From positions 1 through 38,365 of the forward strand of contig DATIGQ010000126.1 of the NCBI GenBank assembly GCA_035454605.1: a DNA stretch of 38,365 bases, read 5' to 3'. This stretch comes from Terriglobales bacterium (GTDB lineage Bacteria > Acidobacteriota > Terriglobia > Terriglobales > Acidobacteriaceae). The notes under the pieces are model-generated. The model was not told the origin of the DNA and searched no databases. It saw only the letters and a program-made list of their open reading frames with translations. Positions 33,692-38,365 of the stretch are shown piece by piece (position 1 is the stretch's first letter; every line of letters begins with the position of its first letter). Made by a program: the position numbers and the translations under genes.

Positions 33692-35740
33692 TCAAAGTCC
33701 CGCGGCTGAAGAGGAGGGGAGGGCTGCCAGCCCGCCGGGATTGGCGGACGGCCGGAGCAAGGACTGGAAGCCATCGCGGGAGAGACGGGCCTGCATGGCC
33801 TGGGCCTCTCGCTTGCTCCGGAAAGGCCCAACCTGCACCCGATATAGGGAACCGCCGGAGGAACTGCCCACAACGATCACGGGATAGCGCTTGCCGCGAA
33901 GCTGGGCGGCCATGTCTTCGGCGCCCTTGGCGCTCCCTAAGGCTGCCACCTGAACCACATAGTCGGGCCTCCCAGGCCGTTGCGTAGCTCGTACCGGTGG
34001 CGGCTCCGCGCCCATGCCAGGGAGGGCGGGTGCCGCATCGGCCCGGACGTCCGCAGGCGGAGCCGCGTCTGGAGACTCAGACATGGATGCAGTATGAGTG
34101 GGTCGTGCCGGAGGCTTGACATGCCGCAACACGATGGTAAAGGGAACGGCCTCCTCTTCGGGACGTGCCGCGGCCGTAGCCGGCGAGTTGACGACCGCAA
34201 AATAGCCAGGCATCAGGAACTGGTCCAGCAGCACGCGCACGGGGTATTCGCGTTGCTTTTTCACGCGCACGAAGAATTCGCCTTTGGTGTCGGTGAAAGC
34301 GACCTCGCGATCCACCTGGAGTGCAGCCCCGCTGATGGCGGCGCCCTGTTCATCCTCCACCCGCCCACGGATCAGATACTTGGCCAGACTGAAGGCCATG
34401 GGCCTGTCGCCCACCTGCAGGCCACCATACCGGTACATCGAGCTATTGCCGAAGGCCGTGTAGCGAAGCTTCCCTTCCGGAGTCACGTATGTTTGGGCGT
34501 TAAGGTCCACCGTCCCGAAGGGGCGGAACCGAATGCTCACGCTCAGAGCTTGCGTGAAGGGCCGGTCGCGAAACGGGACGTAGAGGGTCTGGTAGTCCAC
34601 GCCGACCGAGAAGCGGTTGGACGTGAAGTGCCCGCCGAAGGACACGGAGGTTTGCCCGTTGGAATTGGTCACCAGCTGCAGCAGCTCCAGGCGCGGAGAG
34701 ATCACCTCCCGCACCGTGGCACTCAAAGAGCTTGAGGCCAGCCCTTGCTGGGACTGACTGCGATAGTAGTTGACGCTGGTATCGACGCGGTCTGTGAGGC
34801 GGCGCCCCCCCCAGACGAAGGTCCCGACATTGCTCGAATGGAGCACGCTGGACTGGTACACGCCGCCACCAAACCGGAATCCAGACCAGTTGGCGCTGCC
34901 CTGCAGGTTGTTGACAGTGGCTCGGAGGCCGGCGCTGTTTGGTCCGGGGGGCTGCAGCAGGTTCTGGTGTCCGCCGGCAAGGGTGAGGTTGTGGCGCGGA
35001 CGCAGGGTCACCTGCAGGTTGGCGCCGTCTACCTCCGTGTGGATGGGCGTTTCCACCAGCACGCGGCGAAAGCGGTCTCCGGCATCGATGTACGCGGCCT
35101 TCACGGAGAACCAGTCACGCTCCGCATCAGCGCTGACCGCGAGGTACGGTTGCCCCGCCCCGGAGCCGGCCGAGAAGGAGGTTTTCAGCCAGGGCCGTGC
35201 CTTGAACTCCAGGCCCTGGATCGAGGTTTGGCGCCGCGACAGGATATTGCGCGAAAACAGGGTCAAGCGCTCCGAAATCGGGTGATCCAGGAACAGCACG
35301 GCCGCCGTCTGGTCCATCTGCGCGGCCCGGAAGAACGGGGTACCGAACGAGTTCGAGGTCGCTCCCGCAAAAGCCAGGAAGCGCGTGCTCCGCCACTTGC
35401 CCGTCACACTCAGGCCTCGCCCCAGGAAATAATAGTTGTTGTCGAAGGTGTCTGTGGGCAGCTCGAAACGAATGCTGTCGTCCCCGAGGGTCCAGGTGTA
35501 ACCCAGGTACTTGGTGCGGGCCAAGGCGCCGAAGCGCAGCTTGCCGTTCAGCAATCCCACGCCCAGTTGGCTCTTGTAGTTCGGGCCCTGCACCTCAAGC
35601 GAACCGCCCTGGGCATTGAGCAGGGACGACGAACCCGCTCCGATGCGAAACACCTGTGCCTGGGCCAGCGGGCTGACCAGGGCGAGCGTCAGCCAGAGCC
35701 CCAGGCAGCAGACAACGCGGCTGGAAAACTTTGCGGGCAT
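33692..35740 (-). CDS. Outer membrane beta-barrel with usher-like C-terminal domain and SPOR domain
   Basis: The 682-residue protein has a signal peptide (about 1-28, ending AQAQ), then about 420 residues of alternating amphipathic strands (RFGALARTKYLGYTW, FSVKAAYIDAGDRFRR, RFSVGVDYQTLYVPF), which indicate a barrel. At about 458-520 is a carboxypeptidase-regulatory-like/usher-C-terminal-like unit (RGRVEDEQGAAISGAALQVD ... TDTKGEFFVRV). A Pro/Ala linker leads to a SPOR domain at 592-664 (DYVVQVAALGS ... LYRVQVGPFRSKREAQAMQARL), which binds peptidoglycan stripped of stem peptides. It follows a PapD-like chaperone by 15 bases. No classic usher plug or N-terminal domain is seen, so calling it an usher is inference; a porin-like anchor is the alternative. 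Confidence 0.72.
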   Translation of the reverse strand: MPAKFSSRVVCCLGLWLTLALVSPLAQAQVFRIGAGSSSLLNAQGGSLEVQGPNYKSQLGVGLLNGKLRFGALARTKYLGYTWTLGDDSIRFELPTDTFDNNYYFLGRGLSVTGKWRSTRFLAFAGATSNSFGTPFFRAAQMDQTAAVLFLDHPISERLTLFSRNILSRRQTSIQGLEFKARPWLKTSFSAGSGAGQPYLAVSADAERDWFSVKAAYIDAGDRFRRVLVETPIHTEVDGANLQVTLRPRHNLTLAGGHQNLLQPPGPNSAGLRATVNNLQGSANWSGFRFGGGVYQSSVLHSSNVGTFVWGGRRLTDRVDTSVNYYRSQSQQGLASSSLSATVREVISPRLELLQLVTNSNGQTSVSFGGHFTSNRFSVGVDYQTLYVPFRDRPFTQALSVSIRFRPFGTVDLNAQTYVTPEGKLRYTAFGNSSMYRYGGLQVGDRPMAFSLAKYLIRGRVEDEQGAAISGAALQVDREVAFTDTKGEFFVRVKKQREYPVRVLLDQFLMPGYFAVVNSPATAAARPEEEAVPFTIVLRHVKPPARPTHTASMSESPDAAPPADVRADAAPALPGMGAEPPPVRATQRPGRPDYVVQVAALGSAKGAEDMAAQLRGKRYPVIVVGSSSGGSLYRVQVGPFRSKREAQAMQARLSRDGFQSLLRPSANPGGLAALPSSSAAGL

Positions 35741-35755
35741 GGGTCCGCGAAAACC

Positions 35756-36490
35756 TTACTGGCCGGCAGTCGTGATTCGCTCCTCCAGGGTGAAATTGGC
35801 AAAGCGCAAGACGACTTTCTCCGGAGGCTCCGATGATTCCCACGCCACCTCGACCTCTCTCTGGCGCTCCGGAAACACCGGGAACCCGTTGTGCGTCACC
35901 TTGTTCCGCCGGGAGGAGATCTCTGCCCCCAGGCAACGACCGAACTCCGAGCTGAGGTTCTCCACGCGGAGAACCACCCGTTTGCTGGCGGCGGTATAGG
36001 CGGCTTGGCGCACCGCCACATCCGCTTTCTTCACCCGCTGCTTGGGCAGCAGGTACACCGTGTGTGGAAGCTGTAGGCGGATGTTCATGCCTTCTGCGGT
36101 CTTGAAGCCGTAGCCGGTGAAATTGCTGTAGATGACAAACCAGGCCGGTGCCTTGTCGGCCCAGGCTTCATAAAAGACCAGATAACTCTGCTGGGGAGGA
36201 ATCCGGAAGCTCATGGTGGAGAGCTTCAGGTGAATGCTCGGGTCCAGCGGCCGGTATGACATCTCGCCGGTGTCGGACACCGTGAAGCTGCGGGCGTCGA
36301 GCACCACGTTGAGCGGCTCCAGCGTGTCATTCACCAACTCGAAGCGGCCGCGCGCCTTTTCGCCATACTCGAAGATCACCGGGCGAACGGTCTGCGCCAG
36401 CGCGGGCGCGGCCACGAACAAAAGGCCGAGAGCACAGCCCATGGTGCGCCGTGCTCTCTGCCAAAACCTGGGGGGAGGACCAAGTCTCAT
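35756..36490 (-). CDS. PapD-like periplasmic pilus chaperone
   Basis: The 244-residue product starts with a signal peptide (within about 1-33, ending PALAQ; the ATG at 36442 is a second possible start). The mature part has the two-domain immunoglobulin layout: domain 1 with FELVNDTLEPLNVVLDARSF and MSFRIPPQQSYLVFYEAW, and QLPHTVYLLPKQR before the interdomain turn; domain 2 with RVVLRVENLSSEFGRCLGAEIS and EKVVLRFANFTLEE. This resembles fimbrial chaperones but is distant from the classic PapD/FimC branch. Position between a pilin-like gene (23 bases) and a barrel gene (15 bases) supports the call. Confidence 0.75.
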   Translation of the reverse strand: MRLGPPPRFWQRARRTMGCALGLLFVAAPALAQTVRPVIFEYGEKARGRFELVNDTLEPLNVVLDARSFTVSDTGEMSYRPLDPSIHLKLSTMSFRIPPQQSYLVFYEAWADKAPAWFVIYSNFTGYGFKTAEGMNIRLQLPHTVYLLPKQRVKKADVAVRQAAYTAASKRVVLRVENLSSEFGRCLGAEISSRRNKVTHNGFPVFPERQREVEVAWESSEPPEKVVLRFANFTLEERITTAGQ

Positions 36491-36513
36491 GCCGTCTCTC
36501 GAAACGACGCGGG

Positions 36514-37098
36514 CTAGTTGATGGCCTGCGCCTGGATGTTCAGCGTGCCCACGTAGCTATCCGCCGGAAGCTGCGACAGGGAGCTGAGGTTGATGTTGAA
36601 GTCCATGGTGTCGTTGCGGCTGGCCGTCTTGTTCAGACCGGTAATGGCCTGGTTGAACAGCTGGAGGCCGGCGCCCGCGGCACCAAACCCCACCGCGCTC
36701 GCCGCGTTGGTGCTCACGGCGCTTGCGGCGCCACCATTGACGCTGATCTCGACCGCCGAGGACGGAATGTCGGTCGTGTTGGCCGGATCCTGGTGTACCA
36801 GCGCTGCGGTCGCGCTCCCGAAGTAGGCGTACAGGTTCACCTGCGTACGGCCCGGCTTGAGAACCCACGAAGTCGTGGAAGTGATGCTGGTGTCGCCCGC
36901 GTTGGTGGCCGAACCGCCGGTCAAGGTGAAGTTGACGGCGTTGCCCGACAGGCTGATGGACAGCGATTCTGCCAGCGCTGCGTTGAGGGTGATGGACTGG
37001 GCGCCGGAGTTGATCTGCGCCGAAGCCAAAGACGAGGTCATCGCTACCACGGCCACTGCAAGGCCGACTTTCGCGATCTGCTTGCTCCACTTGCTCAT
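36514..37098 (-). CDS. Secreted pilin-like subunit
   Basis: The 194-residue product starts at ATG 37098, with AAGGAG 12 bases upstream, and has a signal peptide (MSKWSKQIAKVGLAVAVVAM...SLASAQ, about 1-27). The mature protein is Ala/Ser/Thr/Asn-rich with no Cys and alternating strands, from SITLNAALAESLSISLSG to a C-terminal YVGTLNIQAQAIN. This low-charge, strand-rich form is typical of chaperone-assembled beta-sandwich subunits (spore coat U or pilin-like). No adhesion or polymerisation motif can be proven. It is the first gene of a tight three-gene run with a PapD-like chaperone and an outer membrane barrel. Confidence 0.75.
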   Translation of the reverse strand: MSKWSKQIAKVGLAVAVVAMTSSLASAQINSGAQSITLNAALAESLSISLSGNAVNFTLTGGSATNAGDTSITSTTSWVLKPGRTQVNLYAYFGSATAALVHQDPANTTDIPSSAVEISVNGGAASAVSTNAASAVGFGAAGAGLQLFNQAITGLNKTASRNDTMDFNINLSSLSQLPADSYVGTLNIQAQAIN

Positions 37099-37247
37099 AC
37101 GATTGTCTCTCTCCTTGTGTGTTGTTCCAGCCGGTAGTTCGGGAAACTTGTGAGAGAGTCCGTAGTCACCCGGGAGACCAACCGCCCCTGGAATCGTTTG
37201 AATTTTTTCCTCAAGTCCCATTCGGGACAATCGGACGGAATTGGGAA

Positions 37248-37264
37248 AGCACTTGGCATACCAA
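37248..37264 (-). promoter_or_regulatory. Candidate sigma-54 (-24/-12) promoter for the pilin-like operon
   Basis: On the minus strand TTGGTATGCCAAGTGCT keeps the GG and GC pair with the required 10-base gap (GG 37262-37261, GC 37250-37249) and the TGC-T end of sigma-54 promoters. Transcription would start near 37237 and leave a leader of about 140 bases. The middle bases fit the consensus only partly. Confidence 0.35.
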
Positions 37265-37327
37265 AACGGAAGGGATTAAGAATCAATCAGATACGTTGAC
37301 TTCGGGCCTTGTCTCGTGTCCCGCCCT

Positions 37328-37350
37328 TGAGAAATGTCTCAGCGTGAGAC
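37328..37350. other. Overlapping inverted repeats upstream of the pilin-like operon
   Basis: TGAGA-aatg-TCTCA (37328-37341) overlaps GTCTCA-gcg-TGAGAC (37336-37350). Two perfect palindromes therefore share the same central arm. They lie about 235 bases upstream of ATG 37098 and 65-85 bases upstream of the sigma-54-like site, where an activator might bind. They could also be part of the cpsB 3' region, which begins at 37371. Confidence 0.4.
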
Positions 37351-37370
37351 GGCGGGCGATTCTTCGGCGC

Positions 37371-38105
37371 TCAGTCGGGTCGAGGGTGAGGGAAATACGG
37401 CAGAGGTTGGTTGCTGACAATGGCGCGCGGATTGTGCTCCACCAGAGCCAGCGCCACATCTGGCCCGCAGAGCTCAACCGCCACGTCCCGACCAGCGGAG
37501 AGGATTGGCGGCCGGTCCTCGAGGTCGTGCGCGTCGCTGGCCAGGACGTGCACCGCCTCGCGTTGCAACAGCCAGCCGGAGAGTCTTCGAGCGGCTTTTC
37601 CGAAGCGTCCTGTCAGGGAAGCCGCCGTCACCTGGATGACGCAGCCCATTTCTACCAGGCGCAGAATCTGTTCCGGTTGACGCTGCAAGAGAGGGTTGCG
37701 TTCGGGATGGGTTACGATCGGAGTAAGTCCTCCCGATTGAAGGCGATACAAGGCGTCCAGCAAGGTTGGCGGCAAGGCAAAATCACTGAACTCAACCAGC
37801 AGGTAGGCGGTCTTACCGATCACGTAGCGTTCGCAATGTGCCAAGGCATCCTGGATGTTGTCGTAGGAGAAATGGAAGTCACATCCCAGATGGAGAGTAG
37901 GTGTGAGACCCACCATTCCCTGCAGGCGGCTCACGATTTCCTGGTGCCGCTGGCGGTGGTAGGGGTAGCGGTCGTTGGCATGCGGAGTTGCCACTAAGTC
38001 GGTTACGCCGTCCTCGGCTGCCATGCGGCACATCTGGACGGCGACGTCCCAGGATTTGGCCCCGTCGTCCACTTCGGGAAGGACATGGCTGTGGATGTCC
38101 ACCAT
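37371..38105 (-). CDS. CpsB/YwqE-type tyrosine-protein phosphatase (PHP domain)
   Basis: Proteins of this family are manganese-dependent PHP phosphatases that dephosphorylate the tyrosine kinases of capsule or exopolysaccharide assembly. The 244-residue protein has the PHP motifs in order: DIHSHVLPEVDDGA (3-16) with His5 and His7, ATPHAND near 39-45, HLGCDFHFSY (about 72-81), THPERNPLLQR (about 137-147) and SDAHDLEDRPP (about 190-200). These supply the metal ligands. Length is typical. It begins with ATG 38105, nine bases after TACAAT and without a Shine-Dalgarno. The neighbouring partial gene at the right edge may belong to the same polysaccharide locus. Confidence 0.88.
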   Translation of the reverse strand: MVDIHSHVLPEVDDGAKSWDVAVQMCRMAAEDGVTDLVATPHANDRYPYHRQRHQEIVSRLQGMVGLTPTLHLGCDFHFSYDNIQDALAHCERYVIGKTAYLLVEFSDFALPPTLLDALYRLQSGGLTPIVTHPERNPLLQRQPEQILRLVEMGCVIQVTAASLTGRFGKAARRLSGWLLQREAVHVLASDAHDLEDRPPILSAGRDVAVELCGPDVALALVEHNPRAIVSNQPLPYFPHPRPD

Positions 38106-38114
38106 GAGCCAGCC

Positions 38115-38120
38115 ATTGTA
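38115..38120 (-). promoter_or_regulatory. Candidate -10 box (TACAAT) for the PHP phosphatase
   Basis: TACAAT (38120-38115) matches TATAAT at five positions and ends nine bases before ATG 38105. No Shine-Dalgarno is present, again suggesting a leaderless transcript. Confidence 0.4.
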
Positions 38121-38230
38121 GCCGCTCTATCCGGCGACGGCTCCGCTGCCGGCCAGCAACTGGCAGTTCGCCCGGGGTGCCTGACCCGCAGGCATCCTTG
38201 GCATGTTCCGAAAGCGGAACGCTAGGAGCT

Positions 38231-38365
38231 TCAAAGTGCGGAAACGATGCGGGCAGCGTATGCTGGCTGCTGCAGGCGGACCAGATGGGCGACTCGCTCG
38301 CGAAGCGACTGGTAACTCTCGATGAGCTGGCCGAAGGAGAGGCCGGCTTGCGGAAAGACTATGCG
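38231..38365 (-). CDS. C-terminal end of an unidentified protein (5' part beyond window)
   Basis: The last 44 codons of a minus-strand frame run in from the right edge and stop at TGA 38231-38233. The peptide includes QAGLSFGQLIESYQSLRER and ends AARIVSAL, with codon use like its neighbours. The piece is too short to identify. Helical, hydrophilic character would fit a glycosyltransferase or regulatory protein end, but no function is claimed. It is separated from the PHP phosphatase start by 125 bases. Confidence 0.5.
   Translation of the reverse strand, partial: RIVFPQAGLSFGQLIESYQSLRERVAHLVRLQQPAYAARIVSAL

Noticed and set aside
37099-37247. Leader of the pilin-like operon as a cyclic-di-GMP (GEMM) riboswitch
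   Set aside because: The GCAAA/GACGCAAAGCC-type conserved core is not present, so no riboswitch is claimed.
37119-37997. Plus-strand reading frame (292 codons) covering the PHP phosphatase gene and the pilin-like operon leader
   Set aside because: It is antisense to a gene with complete PHP metal motifs and crosses an evident regulatory region.
1-38365. CRISPR arrays, tRNA or rRNA genes, insertion sequences, attachment sites
   Set aside because: Reading both strands showed no regularly spaced repeats, no cloverleaf-like gene with TTCGA-type arm that could be supported, and no transposase or integrase.

Overview
The window is a GC-rich chromosomal stretch with dense genes, short gaps and many 1-4 base start/stop overlaps. 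It comes from a Gram-negative, probably rod-shaped bacterium: it encodes a BamA-type outer membrane assembly protein, a periplasmic chaperone, an outer membrane barrel and the MreBCD/PBP2/RodA elongation set. The gene mix (ECF sigma factor with zinc anti-sigma and DUF4097 protein, FecR-domain protein, aspartokinase-Asd-Dap cluster, SPOR-tailed barrel) and the dispersed CTCTGTG-type intergenic repeat suggest an Acidobacteriota soil or environmental organism. That placement is inference; no rRNA or tRNA gene is present to confirm it.

Layout. 1-2006 (-) is the 5' part of a BamA/Omp85 gene with seven POTRA domains. 2168-4572 (+) holds a ThiF/MoeB-like E1 enzyme and an MFS transporter. 4721-9369 (+) is a run of ECF sigma factor, anti-sigma factor, DUF4097 protein, shikimate kinase, a secreted protein and an AI-2E/PerM permease. 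galT (-) converges on this run and diverges from the lysine/diaminopimelate cluster asd-lysC-dapB-dapA-dapD (10545-15583). That cluster is followed by a dicarboxylate/amino-acid symporter, RNase J and a PLP-dependent threonine dehydratase. On the minus strand 19697-23492 encode a Ca2+/Na+ antiporter and a SERCA-type Ca2+ P-ATPase. 23641-25509 (+) encode an SH3/TPR envelope protein and UppP. From 25584 to the right edge everything is on the minus strand: rodA, mrdA, mreD, mreC, mreB, a FecR-domain protein, then a four-gene secretion/pilus-like locus (pilin-like protein, PapD-like chaperone, barrel with SPOR tail, second pilin-like protein), a CpsB-type PHP phosphatase and the 3' end of an unknown gene.

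How it fits together. Much of the window serves the cell envelope. The dap genes supply diaminopimelate for peptidoglycan, UppP recycles the lipid carrier, Mre/PBP2/RodA build the lateral wall, and BamA inserts outer membrane proteins. The most unusual part is 32981-37098. It resembles a reduced chaperone-usher system in which a non-canonical barrel with a usher-like C-terminal domain and a peptidoglycan-binding SPOR domain takes the place of the usher. A second pattern is that seven genes without a clear Shine-Dalgarno have a TANNNT box 8-13 bases before the start codon, as expected for leaderless or very short-leader transcripts.

No CRISPR array, insertion sequence, prophage, rRNA or tRNA was recognised. 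No gene-free stretch exceeds 300 bases; the longest is 37099-37370.
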